This document shows, piece by piece, positions 45,674 through 53,842 of a stretch of DNA of 64,000 nt. Position 1 is the first letter of the stretch, and every line of letters starts with the position of its first letter. The stretch comes from Arthrobacter sp. zg-Y919 (GTDB taxonomy: Bacteria > Actinomycetota > Actinomycetes > Actinomycetales > Micrococcaceae). Both the position numbers and the translations under genes were made by a program. The notes beneath the pieces were generated by a model. That model saw only the letters and a list, made by a program, of their open reading frames with translations. It ran no database searches and was not told the origin of the DNA. The DNA lies in contig NZ_CP126242.1 in assembly GCF_030142045.1 (NCBI RefSeq), forward strand, positions 744,001 to 808,000, in the 5' to 3' direction.

Positions 45674-47085
45674 GCCCGATGGGAACCGGCCCCGGCCGAC
45701 GCCGGGGCGGCGCAGCACGCCTTCGAACCGCCGCAGCCGCGCTCTGTGCCGCCGTGGCGCTGCCGCTTCTGGCACCCGTCCCCGCCTACGCCGATGAATG
45801 GCGGGACAAGCAGTACTGGCTGGCCGATTACGGGGTCATTGATGCCTGGAAAACCACCAAGGGTGCGGGGGTGAAGGTAGCCGTCATCGATACCGGTGTG
45901 GACGCCAGCCACCCCGATCTTGCCGGTGTGGTCACCGGCGGCGTGGACGTGTCCGGAGCAGGAGATCCCAAGGGCGCCAAGGGCCTGGGCAGCACGCCGG
46001 AGCACGGCACACTCGTGGCCACGCTGCTTGCCGGACGGGGGCACGAGAAGCCCAACGACGATAAGGGCGATAAGGGCGATAAGGGTGCCAAGGAGGACAA
46101 GCCCGCGGAAGACAAACCCGCCGACCGTCCCGACGGCATCATCGGGGTTGCCCCGGAGGCCGAAATCCTCGCTGTGTCGACCTGGATCGGCGGGACCAAT
46201 CCCGGCGGTGTACCGATCGACCAACAAATCCCCAACGCCGTCCGCTGGGCCGTAAACAACGGCGCCAAGGTCATCAACATGTCCCTGGGCAGCACCTCCA
46301 CCGCCTGGCCGGAGAGCTGGGACGACGCGTTCCTCTACGCCGAGCAGAATGACGTGGTGATTGTCGCGGCTGCCGGCAACCGCGAAGGAGGCATGGTCCA
46401 GGTGGGCGCACCCGCCACCATCCCCGGAGTCCTGACCGTGGCGGGCCTGAACCGGCAGGGTGAGGCCAGCTGGGACTCGTCCTCGGAAGGCATCAGCATC
46501 GGCGTGGCCGCTCCGTCCGAAAAGCTGGTCGGCGGGCTGCCCGAGGGGACCAGCCGGTATGCCGGGTGGGAAGGCACTTCCGGTGCCGCACCGCTCGTCT
46601 CCGGAGTCGCCGCGCTGATCCGGTCGGCGCACCCGGAAATGAGTGCGGCGGAGGTGGTCAACCGGATCGTCCGCACTGCCCGCGACGCCGGGGCCCCGGG
46701 TGTGGACACCATTTACGGCTACGGAATCCTGGACGCCAACGCGGCAGTTAATGCCGATGTTCCTTCCGTCACCAGCAACCCGCTGGGCACCATTGCGGAG
46801 TGGATCCGGGTGCACCGGCGCGTGACGGACGTATCGCCAGGTGCGGCCGACATTCCGGCCCCCACTGTTCCGGACCTGCCGGAGCCGGCCGTCCCGGTGG
46901 CGCAGGAGCCGGCCGCGGAGAAGGACAACCTGCCCGCCGTCGTCGTGCTCGGTTTCAGTGCGCTCCTGGTGCTCGTGCTGGTGGGCGGCACCGTCCATGT
47001 CAGCCGGGTAAGGCGCCGCGGGACAGCTGCAGGAGATCCCGAAAACACCACCACCGGATCCCTGGACGAAGCCGGGGTCCGGTAG
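45670..47085 (+). CDS. S8 family serine peptidase, mycosin-like, membrane-anchored
   Basis: This is an exported subtilisin-family protease. A signal peptide (about residues 1-41) leads to a catalytic domain with Asp74 (VIDTGVD), His112 (EHGTLVA), oxyanion Asn237 (AAGN) and Ser304 (GTSGAAP). A charged insert of Asp-Lys-Gly repeats (about 128-152) sits between His and Asn. A C-terminal Pro-rich stalk and helix (421-444) anchor it outside the cell. The arrangement resembles mycosins of type VII secretion, yet no ESX genes are in the window. It overlaps ppx by 4 bases. Substrate unknown. Confidence 0.88.
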   Translation: MSPMGTGPGRRRGGAARLRTAAAALCAAVALPLLAPVPAYADEWRDKQYWLADYGVIDAWKTTKGAGVKVAVIDTGVDASHPDLAGVVTGGVDVSGAGDPKGAKGLGSTPEHGTLVATLLAGRGHEKPNDDKGDKGDKGAKEDKPAEDKPADRPDGIIGVAPEAEILAVSTWIGGTNPGGVPIDQQIPNAVRWAVNNGAKVINMSLGSTSTAWPESWDDAFLYAEQNDVVIVAAAGNREGGMVQVGAPATIPGVLTVAGLNRQGEASWDSSSEGISIGVAAPSEKLVGGLPEGTSRYAGWEGTSGAAPLVSGVAALIRSAHPEMSAAEVVNRIVRTARDAGAPGVDTIYGYGILDANAAVNADVPSVTSNPLGTIAEWIRVHRRVTDVSPGAADIPAPTVPDLPEPAVPVAQEPAAEKDNLPAVVVLGFSALLVLVLVGGTVHVSRVRRRGTAAGDPENTTTGSLDEAGVR

Positions 47086-47116
47086 CAAACCGCCGGCTGA
47101 GCTGTTTGTCAAATGG

Positions 47117-47136
47117 TTCGTGAAGACTTTCACAAA
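47117..47136. promoter_or_regulatory. Rex-like operator upstream of ndh
   Basis: TTCGTGAAGACTTTCACAAA contains TCGTGAA-N4-TTCACAA, one mismatch from the Rex consensus TTGTGAA-N4-TTCACAA. Its centre is about 28 bases before the start codon of ndh, overlapping the -35/spacer region, as expected for a repressor. Rex senses the NADH/NAD+ ratio and controls ndh-type genes in actinobacteria. The same bases also match the CRP consensus at 9 of 10 positions. Confidence 0.7.
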
Positions 47137-47142
47137 CTCAGG

Positions 47143-47148
47143 TAGGAT
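47143..47148 (+). promoter_or_regulatory. Predicted -10 box of ndh
   Basis: TAGGAT ends 6 nt before the ATG of ndh and no Shine-Dalgarno is present, so the mRNA may begin at or next to the start codon. The Rex-like site lies immediately upstream. Confidence 0.6.
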
Positions 47149-47154
47149 TGGGTC

Positions 47155-48540
47155 ATGGCATCGAACAAGCAGTTTTCTGATCGTCCCCGCGTTCTGGTGG
47201 TCGGCGGTGGTTACGTCGGTCTGTACGTGGCCAAAGACCTCCAGAAGAAGGTAAGGGAACAGGGCGGCATCGTTACGGTAGTGGATCCGCTGCCGTACAT
47301 GACCTACCAGCCTTTCCTCCCCGAGGTTGCCGCAGGCACCATTGAAGCCCGCGACGCCGTAGTGTCCCACCGCATGCACCTCAAGAACACCGAGCTGATC
47401 ACCGGCAAGGTCACGTCCATCAACCATGCCGCGCGTACCGCGACGATCGAGCCGGGCGACGGCAGCGAGCCGTTTGAGCTGCCCTACCAGGACGTTGTCC
47501 TGGCGGCCGGCTCAATCACCCGCACCTTCCCGATCCCCGGACTCGCCGAGGCCGGCATCGGTATGAAGAGCATCGAAGAAGCAATGGCCACCCGCAACCA
47601 CGTGCTTGAGCGCATTGAAACCGCATCGCTCATGCCCGCTGGCCCGGAACGTGAACGCGCTCTGACGTTCGTCGTCGTCGGCGGCGGCTTTGCCGGCATC
47701 GAAACCCTGACCGAGCTTGAGGACATGGCCCGCGACGCCGTCCGCATCAATGACCGGCTGCGCCGCGAAGACCTCCGCTTCGTCCTGATCGAAGCCATGG
47801 GCCGGGTAATGCCCGAGGTCAAGCCGGACCAGGCCGAGTGGGTTGTCTCCAGCATGCGTGAGCGCGGCATCGAGGTTCTGCTGAACACCTCGCTGGCGTC
47901 CGCCGAAGACGGCGTCCTGAAGCTGATCAACATGGCTGACAAGTCCCCGGCCGGCGAGTTCGGTGCGGACACCCTGATCTGGACTGCCGGTGTGCAGGCC
48001 AACCCGATGGTCCGTGCCACCGACTTCCCGATCGACGACCGCGGCCGCGTCCGCGCCAACGCCGAACTGCGCATCACCGGCGACGACGGCCCCCTCGAGG
48101 GTGCCTGGGCCGCCGGCGACGTCTCCGCTGTTCCGGATCTTTCCGGCGGCGGCGTAGGCGGCTTCTGCGTCCCGAACGCACAGCACGCTGTCCGCCAGGC
48201 CAAGCTGCTGGCCAAGAACATCATGGCCGCCCGCTACGGCGTTGGCAGCGTTGAAGAGTACAACCACAAGAGCCTCGGCGCTGTTGCCGGCCTGGGCCAG
48301 TACAAGGGTGTTGCCAACATCATGGGCTTCGGCCTGAAGGGCTTCCCGGCCTGGCTGGCACACCGTGGCTACCACGGCATGGCCATGCCGATGTTCGAGC
48401 GCAAGTTCCGCGTCATCGCGGGCTGGCTCCTGAATGTCAGCTACGGCCGCGACCTGACGTCCCTGCGCAACCTGGAAGACCCGCGCCGCGGCTTCGAGGA
48501 AGCCGCAGCGCCGGCCAAGAAGCCGGCCGTGAAGGCCTAG
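47155..48540 (+). CDS. ndh: Type II NADH dehydrogenase
   Basis: This is the single-subunit, non-proton-pumping NADH:menaquinone oxidoreductase on the inner face of the membrane. Two Rossmann motifs are visible: VVGGGYVGLYVAKDL (FAD, about residues 15-29) and VVVGGGFAGIETLTEL (NADH, about 172-187). AAGDVSAVPD and the quinone-region AQHAVRQAKLLAKNI are also present. The C-terminal 50 residues would form the membrane-binding amphipathic helices. 461 residues is normal. The Rex-like operator suggests induction when NADH is high. Confidence 0.95.
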   Translation: MASNKQFSDRPRVLVVGGGYVGLYVAKDLQKKVREQGGIVTVVDPLPYMTYQPFLPEVAAGTIEARDAVVSHRMHLKNTELITGKVTSINHAARTATIEPGDGSEPFELPYQDVVLAAGSITRTFPIPGLAEAGIGMKSIEEAMATRNHVLERIETASLMPAGPERERALTFVVVGGGFAGIETLTELEDMARDAVRINDRLRREDLRFVLIEAMGRVMPEVKPDQAEWVVSSMRERGIEVLLNTSLASAEDGVLKLINMADKSPAGEFGADTLIWTAGVQANPMVRATDFPIDDRGRVRANAELRITGDDGPLEGAWAAGDVSAVPDLSGGGVGGFCVPNAQHAVRQAKLLAKNIMAARYGVGSVEEYNHKSLGAVAGLGQYKGVANIMGFGLKGFPAWLAHRGYHGMAMPMFERKFRVIAGWLLNVSYGRDLTSLRNLEDPRRGFEEAAAPAKKPAVKA

Positions 48541-48565
48541 TCTTCGCCCCAGGTTCGTAAACGAC

Positions 48566-48600
48566 GACGGCGGTCCTCCTGCAGGAGGGCCGCCGTCTTC
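48566..48600 (+). terminator. Terminator after ndh
   Basis: A long stem GACGGCGGTCCTCC...GGAGGGCCGCCGTC (one G-U pair) with a 4-nt loop is followed by TTCGTGTG. It lies 25 bases past ndh and insulates the tRNA gene. Confidence 0.75.
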
Positions 48601-48645
48601 GTGTGCATCAAGGTGTTTCCAGTAGGCTTGGAAGGCACTTACAGA

Positions 48646-48722
48646 GCCCCAGTAGCCCAATTGGCAGAGGCAACCGACTTAAAATCGGTGTGTTGTCGGT
48701 TCGAGTCCGACCTGGGGTACCA
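48646..48722 (+). tRNA. tRNA-Leu(UAA)-like, class I (short variable loop), CCA encoded
   Basis: A complete cloverleaf can be folded. The 7-bp acceptor stem has a G1-U72 wobble. There is a 3-bp D stem with the GG in its loop, and an anticodon stem ACCGA/TCGGT with loop CTTAAAA giving anticodon UAA (48680-48682). The variable loop is only 5 nt (GTGTT), the T arm is GTCGG-TTCGAGT-CCGAC, the discriminator is A, and CCA is genome-encoded. UAA would read UUA (Leu), but leucine tRNAs normally have a long variable arm; see findings. Confidence 0.9.
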
Positions 48723-48784
48723 AAAGAAACCGGTGGTTCCTGCCGGTTTAGCCGTGTTTCAGCAGCGTGTATCAGCAGTGCGTA

Positions 48785-49315
48785 TTAGCCGCGTGCCGAA
48801 CGGCGGTTGCGGTGCCGCAGCAGCAGCCCCCCGGCCAGCAGGCCCAGGATGACAATTGCGGCAGCAGCGGGAAGCACCATGTCCGAGCCGGCCCGTTCTT
48901 CGTCCGGTGTGGCTGTGGAGGACGGTGAGGGGCTGGCCGTGCGGCTTGGGCTCTGTGACGGCGTGTTGGCAGGGGTTGACCTGCTTTCGCCGGTGTTTCC
49001 CGCGGTGCCGGGCGTTGCCGGGGCAGTGGACGGCGCCGGGTCAGCTGTCGGGGTCGGAGCGGGATCCGGATTGGCCGGCGGCACCGGAACCGGCACCGGG
49101 ACGGCCGGAACCGCTTCCGAATAGTGGCCGGTGGCAGGATCGTAATGGCTTTCACCCGGGTTGTAGCCTTCAACGCAGACCTCCACCCCGTAGGAGACGG
49201 CGGGAATAAAGCCCGGTCCGCACTCCAGCGCCTGTGCGCTGCCAGCGTTCCCCAGCAGGAGCAGGCCTGCGAGCGGCAGTGCGGAAGCGGCAGCGGATAG
49301 CCGTAATGCGTGCAT
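48785..49315 (-). CDS. Secreted Pro/Thr-rich protein with C-terminal membrane anchor
   Basis: The 176-residue protein has a signal peptide (about 1-29, cleavage after AQA) and a short Cys-containing segment (CGPGFIPAVSYGVEVCVEGY) that could form one disulfide. A low-complexity Pro/Thr/Ser/Ala stretch (about 70-140) follows. It ends with a hydrophobic helix and a basic tail (LLLRHRNRRSARG). The end looks like a sortase-type tail, but there is no LPxTG motif, so it is probably a single-pass membrane protein. Function unknown. Confidence 0.72.
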   Translation of the reverse strand: MHALRLSAAASALPLAGLLLLGNAGSAQALECGPGFIPAVSYGVEVCVEGYNPGESHYDPATGHYSEAVPAVPVPVPVPPANPDPAPTPTADPAPSTAPATPGTAGNTGESRSTPANTPSQSPSRTASPSPSSTATPDEERAGSDMVLPAAAAIVILGLLAGGLLLRHRNRRSARG

Positions 49316-49394
49316 TGTTTTCCCCCAAATAAGTGTTCTACCGCCATCGTATAGGCCGTAGGTCGACTTCCCGGCAAGGGCACAAACATCGAAA

Positions 49395-49410
49395 TGTGAC
49401 GAGCGTTACA
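49395..49410. promoter_or_regulatory. CRP/GlxR-like site upstream of the amino-acid-binding protein gene
   Basis: TGTGA-N6-TTACA matches 9 of 10 consensus positions. If TATATT at 49431-49436 is the -10 box, the site centre is about 41 bases upstream of the transcription start, the class II activator position. The right half is part of a second palindrome, GTTACAAGGCTGTAAC (49405-49420), that also fits a GTnAC-N6-GnAAC GlnR-type box. Confidence 0.55.
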
Positions 49411-49430
49411 AGGCTGTAACCGCAGGCTCT

Positions 49431-49436
49431 TATATT
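49431..49436 (+). promoter_or_regulatory. Predicted -10 box of the branched-chain amino acid binding protein gene
   Basis: TATATT lies in an AT-rich patch about 90 bases before the gene. There is no -35 box at the right distance, which fits activator-dependent transcription from the CRP-like site just upstream. Confidence 0.45.
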
Positions 49437-49527
49437 CGTCACAATGTTCCACTAGCTTTTCTTCTAATCAGGAACACCTGGTAATTGCATCAAAGGCACC
49501 CGCCTTTCGATCGGGGAGATAACTTTT

Positions 49528-50919
49528 ATGACTGCACTACGCACTGCCGGCGGACTGGGCCAGGGCACGGCATACGCCCGTACCGCCAAAATCGCCGCTC
49601 TAGGACTGGGGCTGGCACTGTTTGCCAGCGGCTGCAGCGGCGGCGGGGATTCGTCCGCCGAAGACACCTCGGGAGCCGGGGAGACCGAAACCGCAGCATC
49701 CGGACTGTCCTGCCCCGAGAACGAAGGCGGCAAGGGTGAGGATCCGGGTGCCAAGGGGGACGTCGCGGCTGTTCCCGCTTCCACGGGAACCACTGACGTT
49801 CCCCTGAAGATCGGGTCCCTGCTGCCGACCACCGGCGAACTTGCCTTCCTCGGCCCGCCCGAAATTGCAGGCGTCAACTACGCCATCGAGCAGGTGAACG
49901 AGGCAGGCGGCGTCCTGGGGAAGCCCGTGGAGGTCATTCACCGCGACTCGGGCGACACCACCACGGACATTGCCACCCAGTCGGTCACGGACCTGCTCAG
50001 CCAGGATGTGAGCGCCATTGTCGGTGCGGCATCCTCCGGCGTTTCCAAGACCGTCATCGGGCAGATCACCGGAGCCGGCGTCATCCAGTTCTCCCCGGCC
50101 AACACCTCGCCGGACTTCACCGACTGGGATGACAACGGACTCTTCTGGCGCACCGCTCCGTCCGATGTGCTCCAGGGCCGTACCCTGGGCAACTACATCA
50201 TGAGCTGCGGCGCCCAGACCGTCGGCATGATCGTCCTCAACGATGCCTACGGCACCGGCCTGCAGAGCAACGTTACGAGCAGTGTTGAGGCAGCCGGCGG
50301 GCAGGTTGTCATCTCCGAAATGTTCAACGAAGGCGATTCCCAGTTCAGCAGCCAGGTCGACGCCGTGGCTGCCGCGGATCCGGACGCCATTGTGGTCATC
50401 AGCTTCGCGCAGGCCAAGAGCATCGTGCCGCTGCTGACCGCAAAGGGCGTGGACGCCTCGCAGCTGTTCTTCGTGGACGGCAATACCTCGGACTACAGCA
50501 AGGACCTGGAAGCCGGAACGCTTGAAGGTGCCCAGGGCACCATCCCCGGCCCGTTCGCCTCGGACAACTTCAAGGAGTCCCTGCTGGAGATCGACCCCGC
50601 GCTGAAGGACTGGTCCTACGCCGGTGAAAGCTATGACGCAGTCACCATGCTGGCACTGGCTGCTGAGGCCGCCGGTTCCACCGACGGCCAGGCAATGGCC
50701 GCACAGCTGCAGGGTGTTTCCGCAGAAGGCGAGAAGTGCTTCGACTTCGCCGGCTGTGTGACCATCCTGCGCAACGGCGGCGACATTGATTACGACGGCT
50801 ATTCCGGGCCGGTGACGTTCGATGAGAACGGCGACCCGACGGAAGCGTTCATCGGCATCTACCAGTACGACGCCGAGAACAAGCCGGTGCCGAGCCGCTC
50901 CGAAGAGGGCAAGCTCTAA
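49528..50919 (+). CDS. ABC transporter substrate-binding lipoprotein (branched-chain amino acid type)
   Basis: The 463-residue LivK-type lipoprotein has a signal peptide that ends in lipobox FASGCSGG (Cys near residue 36). A Ser/Glu/Gly-rich linker follows, and then the type-1 binding fold (KIGSLLPTTGELAFLGPPE, later HRDSGDTTTDIA and GAASSGVSKTV). Ligand is probably leucine, isoleucine, valine or another amino acid or amide. It points toward the livHMGF operon from the opposite strand and is separated from it by a bidirectional terminator, so the two units are transcribed separately. Confidence 0.9.
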   Translation: MTALRTAGGLGQGTAYARTAKIAALGLGLALFASGCSGGGDSSAEDTSGAGETETAASGLSCPENEGGKGEDPGAKGDVAAVPASTGTTDVPLKIGSLLPTTGELAFLGPPEIAGVNYAIEQVNEAGGVLGKPVEVIHRDSGDTTTDIATQSVTDLLSQDVSAIVGAASSGVSKTVIGQITGAGVIQFSPANTSPDFTDWDDNGLFWRTAPSDVLQGRTLGNYIMSCGAQTVGMIVLNDAYGTGLQSNVTSSVEAAGGQVVISEMFNEGDSQFSSQVDAVAAADPDAIVVISFAQAKSIVPLLTAKGVDASQLFFVDGNTSDYSKDLEAGTLEGAQGTIPGPFASDNFKESLLEIDPALKDWSYAGESYDAVTMLALAAEAAGSTDGQAMAAQLQGVSAEGEKCFDFAGCVTILRNGGDIDYDGYSGPVTFDENGDPTEAFIGIYQYDAENKPVPSRSEEGKL

Positions 50920-50957
50920 CCGTCCCGTACAACCGGCGCTCGCACGGAGCGCCAACA

Positions 50958-50991
50958 GAACAGCCCCCGCCGGTACCGGCGGGGGCTGTTC
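50958..50991. terminator. Bidirectional terminator between the binding-protein gene and livF
   Basis: A perfect 34-base palindrome beginning GAACAGCCCCCGCCGGT is followed by TGTTCTCCT on the plus strand and TGTTGGC on the minus strand. It lies between two convergent transcripts and can end both. Confidence 0.85.
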
Positions 50992-51048
50992 TGTTCTCCT
51001 GCTGCGGGGGAGGCGCGGGTTGTGCCAGGCCTGCGGAGCGCAGGCGTG

Positions 51049-51792
51049 CTAGGCGTCCGCCAGTGTGCCGAGGTAGAGCTGGATGACCTTCGGGTCCTTC
51101 ATCAGCTCGCGCCCCGTCCCCGTGTAGGCGTCGCGGCCCTGGTCAAGCACGTAGGCGCGGTCGCAGATCTGCAGGCAGCGCCGCGCGTTCTGTTCGACCA
51201 TAATCACCGAAACCCCGGCCCGGTTGATCTCGTGGACGCGGAGGAACGCCTCATCCTGTTTGACGGGGGAGAGGCCGGCCGAAGGCTCGTCCAGCAGCAG
51301 CACGGCAGGTTCCATCATCAGTGCCCGGCCCATCGCCACCATCTGGCGCTCACCGCCGGACAGCGAACCGGCCCGCTGTGCCCGCCGCTTGTGCAGCTCG
51401 GGGAACAGATCGGCCACGAACTCGAACCGTTCCTTGAACCGTTTAGGCGCCTGGTACAGGCCCATCTGCAGGTTCTCTTCAATGGTGAGGGACGCAAAGA
51501 CATTGTTGTTCTGCGGCACGAATCCCACGCCGCGGCTGACCAGCTTGTTGGCCTTCAGTCCGGTGAGGTCCTGTCCGCGGACCACCACGGTTCCCGAGTG
51601 CACCTTCACCAGCCCGAACATGGCCTTGAGCAGCGTCGACTTGCCTGCGCCGTTGGGTCCAATGATGCCGATCAGCTCTCCGCGGCGGGCCTCGATGCTG
51701 CACCCGTTGAGAATGTTGACCCCGGGGATGTAGCCCGCCACGAGGTCGGTCACCTTGACGACTGAGTCGCCTTCGAATGCATCGGCAGTCAT
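51049..51792 (-). CDS. livF: Branched-chain amino acid ABC transporter ATP-binding protein LivF
   Basis: The 247-residue ATPase shows Walker A GPNGAGKST (near residues 41-49), the LivF-type signature LSGGERQMVAMGRALM, Walker B LLLDEPSAGLSP and the family's QNARRCLQICDRAYVL ending. The ATG overlaps the livG stop (ATGA). It is the last gene of livHMGF. Confidence 0.94.
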   Translation of the reverse strand: MTADAFEGDSVVKVTDLVAGYIPGVNILNGCSIEARRGELIGIIGPNGAGKSTLLKAMFGLVKVHSGTVVVRGQDLTGLKANKLVSRGVGFVPQNNNVFASLTIEENLQMGLYQAPKRFKERFEFVADLFPELHKRRAQRAGSLSGGERQMVAMGRALMMEPAVLLLDEPSAGLSPVKQDEAFLRVHEINRAGVSVIMVEQNARRCLQICDRAYVLDQGRDAYTGTGRELMKDPKVIQLYLGTLADA

Positions 51793-52856
51793 GCCTGGTC
51801 CTTCCGCTCGTTGATCCGCCCGCCGACCACGCCGTCAGGTTCCGTACCCACCGAGGATTCGGCGTCGTGCTCCAACTCCGCTTCCAGCTTTTCGAAGCCC
51901 GCAGAGTCACCCAGGTCCACATCATGGTGCGCACCCAGGTAGGCGTCGATGACGGCCTGGTCCTTCATGACCTCGCTGGGCGGGCCTTCGGCGACGACCT
52001 TGCCTTCGGCCATCACCACGACCCAGTCGGCGATGTGCCGGACCATGTGCATGTCGTGCTCCACGAACAAGACGGTCATGCCTTCGGCCTTGAGGTTCTT
52101 GATGTGGTCCAGCAGCGACTGCGTCAACGCTGGATTCACGCCGGCCATGGGCTCATCGAGCATCACCAGCTTGGGACGGACCATCAGTGCGCGGGCCATC
52201 TCCAGCAGCTTGCGCTGGCCACCCGAAAGGGAGGCGGCGTAGTCGCTGCGCTTGGTGTCCAGCTTGAACTTGGCCAGCAGGACGTCCGCCTGCTCGGTGA
52301 TCTCCCGCTCCCGTGCGCGCCACAGGGGAGGCAGGAAGGCCCGCCACAGGGATTCACCGGGCTGGGAGGCAGCCCCCAGCCGCATGTTCTCGATGACCGT
52401 GAGCTTGCCCATGACCTTCGTCAGCTGGAAGGTACGGACCATGCCCAGGCGTGCCACCTTGTAGGCGGACATTCCTGCCAGGTCGTGGCCCTCGAACTGC
52501 CATTCGCCGGACTGCGGGGTATCGAATCCGGTGAGCAGGTTGAACAACGTGGTCTTGCCGGCACCGTTGGGTCCGATGAGGGCGGTGATCTTGTGCCGCG
52601 GGATTTCCACGTGGGCGACGTCGACGGCGTTGATGCCGCCGTAGGTCCTGGTGACGTTCTTGGCCACCAGGATGGGATCCCGCTTCCGACAGCCGGGGCC
52701 GACGTCGCCCGCCGCAATGGGCCGGGTGTCGGTCATGAACTCGTTGCTGCCGTCGCCGGGTTCGGGAGCGACAGTTGTGGCTGTGGTGGCAGGTTCGGCG
52801 GCGTGTGCCCCGCCGGCGCGGACCCTCGCCCGCGGCTGGTCTGACTGGGAACTCAT
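51789..52856 (-). CDS. livG: Branched-chain amino acid ABC transporter ATP-binding protein LivG (extended)
   Basis: The ATPase shows Walker A GPNGAGKTT (about residues 95-103), signature LSGGQRKLLEMARALM, Walker B MLDEPMAGVNP and the LivG-type EHDMHMVRHIADWVVVM. It is 355 residues, longer than the usual 250-300. A 60-residue hydrophilic N-terminus and a 40-residue acidic C-terminal tail (from about 315) flank the ATPase core. The ATG overlaps the livM stop, so the long form is translationally coupled; an internal ATG at residue 41 lacks a Shine-Dalgarno. Confidence 0.92.
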   Translation of the reverse strand: MSSQSDQPRARVRAGGAHAAEPATTATTVAPEPGDGSNEFMTDTRPIAAGDVGPGCRKRDPILVAKNVTRTYGGINAVDVAHVEIPRHKITALIGPNGAGKTTLFNLLTGFDTPQSGEWQFEGHDLAGMSAYKVARLGMVRTFQLTKVMGKLTVIENMRLGAASQPGESLWRAFLPPLWRAREREITEQADVLLAKFKLDTKRSDYAASLSGGQRKLLEMARALMVRPKLVMLDEPMAGVNPALTQSLLDHIKNLKAEGMTVLFVEHDMHMVRHIADWVVVMAEGKVVAEGPPSEVMKDQAVIDAYLGAHHDVDLGDSAGFEKLEAELEHDAESSVGTEPDGVVGGRINERKDQA

Positions 52857-53833
52857 GCGAACGCCAGCTCCTTCTTATTGCCCAGGATGCCCTGGGGCCT
52901 GAAGATCATTAGCAGCATCAGTGCCACACCCACCAGGATGTAGCGGATCTGTCCTGCCTGCGAAGTGGAAATGAAAGTGATGTACCCGGCTTCGATGGCG
53001 CCGTACAGCACGCCCTGGGTCACGGAGAGCAGCACCCAGAAAATCATGGAACCGAGTACCGGCCCGAGCACCGTGGACATGCCGCCCAGAAGCAGGGCGG
53101 TGTAGAGGTAGAAGGTCAGTTCCGTACCGTAGTTGGCCGGCTGTACTGCCCCTCGGGGGAGAGTGAAGACGATGCCCGCGAGGGAGCCGAGGACACCGCC
53201 GATGACCAGCGCCTGCATCTTGTACGCGTAGACGTTTTTGCCAAGGGCGCGGACGGCGTTTTCATCCTCCCGGATGCCCTTCACGACCCGGCCCCACGGG
53301 CTGCGCACCAGCAGCCAGACCAGGAAGCAGGCGCCGATGACCAGTGCCCAGGCGACGAGCCGGACCCAGACGTCGCGTTCGTTCATGGCAAACGGACCCA
53401 GGTCGTAACTGCCGGAGGGAATCGGGTTCAGGTCGTAGAAGCTGCCGGTGAAGGCTGCGAGGCCGTTGGCGGAACCGGTGATCGGCGTCATGCTGTTGGT
53501 GGTCACCACGTACCTGATGATTTCGGCCGCGGCGATGGTCACGATGGCCAGATAATCGGCGCGTAGGCGCAGCGTCGGGATGCCGAGGATGACGGCGAAC
53601 ACCACTGAACCGAGCAGCGCTATCAGCAGAGCCAGGGGCAGGGGTGCATTGAAGGACAGGATCGGAATGGCGAAGCCGTACGCGCCCACGGCCATGAAGC
53701 CGGCCTGGCCGAAGTTCAGCAGTCCGGTATAGCCGAAGTGGACGGCAAGCCCCAGGGCCGCCAGTGCGTACGCCGCCGTGGTGGGGCTGATGATCTCGTT
53801 GAGTGCGCCGAGAAGAATGTTCGAGAAATCCAT
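52853..53833 (-). CDS. livM: Branched-chain amino acid ABC transporter permease LivM
   Basis: The 326-residue permease has about eight to ten helices and the LivM landmarks GYTGLLNFGQAGFMAVGAYG (about residues 34-53) and SPWGRVVKGIREDENAVRALG in the ATPase-docking loop. It starts 9 bases after livH and overlaps livG by 4 bases. Confidence 0.93.
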   Translation of the reverse strand: MDFSNILLGALNEIISPTTAAYALAALGLAVHFGYTGLLNFGQAGFMAVGAYGFAIPILSFNAPLPLALLIALLGSVVFAVILGIPTLRLRADYLAIVTIAAAEIIRYVVTTNSMTPITGSANGLAAFTGSFYDLNPIPSGSYDLGPFAMNERDVWVRLVAWALVIGACFLVWLLVRSPWGRVVKGIREDENAVRALGKNVYAYKMQALVIGGVLGSLAGIVFTLPRGAVQPANYGTELTFYLYTALLLGGMSTVLGPVLGSMIFWVLLSVTQGVLYGAIEAGYITFISTSQAGQIRYILVGVALMLLMIFRPQGILGNKKELAFA

Positions 53834-53842
53834 GAGGGGCCC

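Noticed and set aside
48785..49315. Sortase-anchored surface protein
   Set aside because: The C-terminus has the hydrophobic helix and basic tail, but no LPxTG-type motif precedes it and no sortase gene is in the window.
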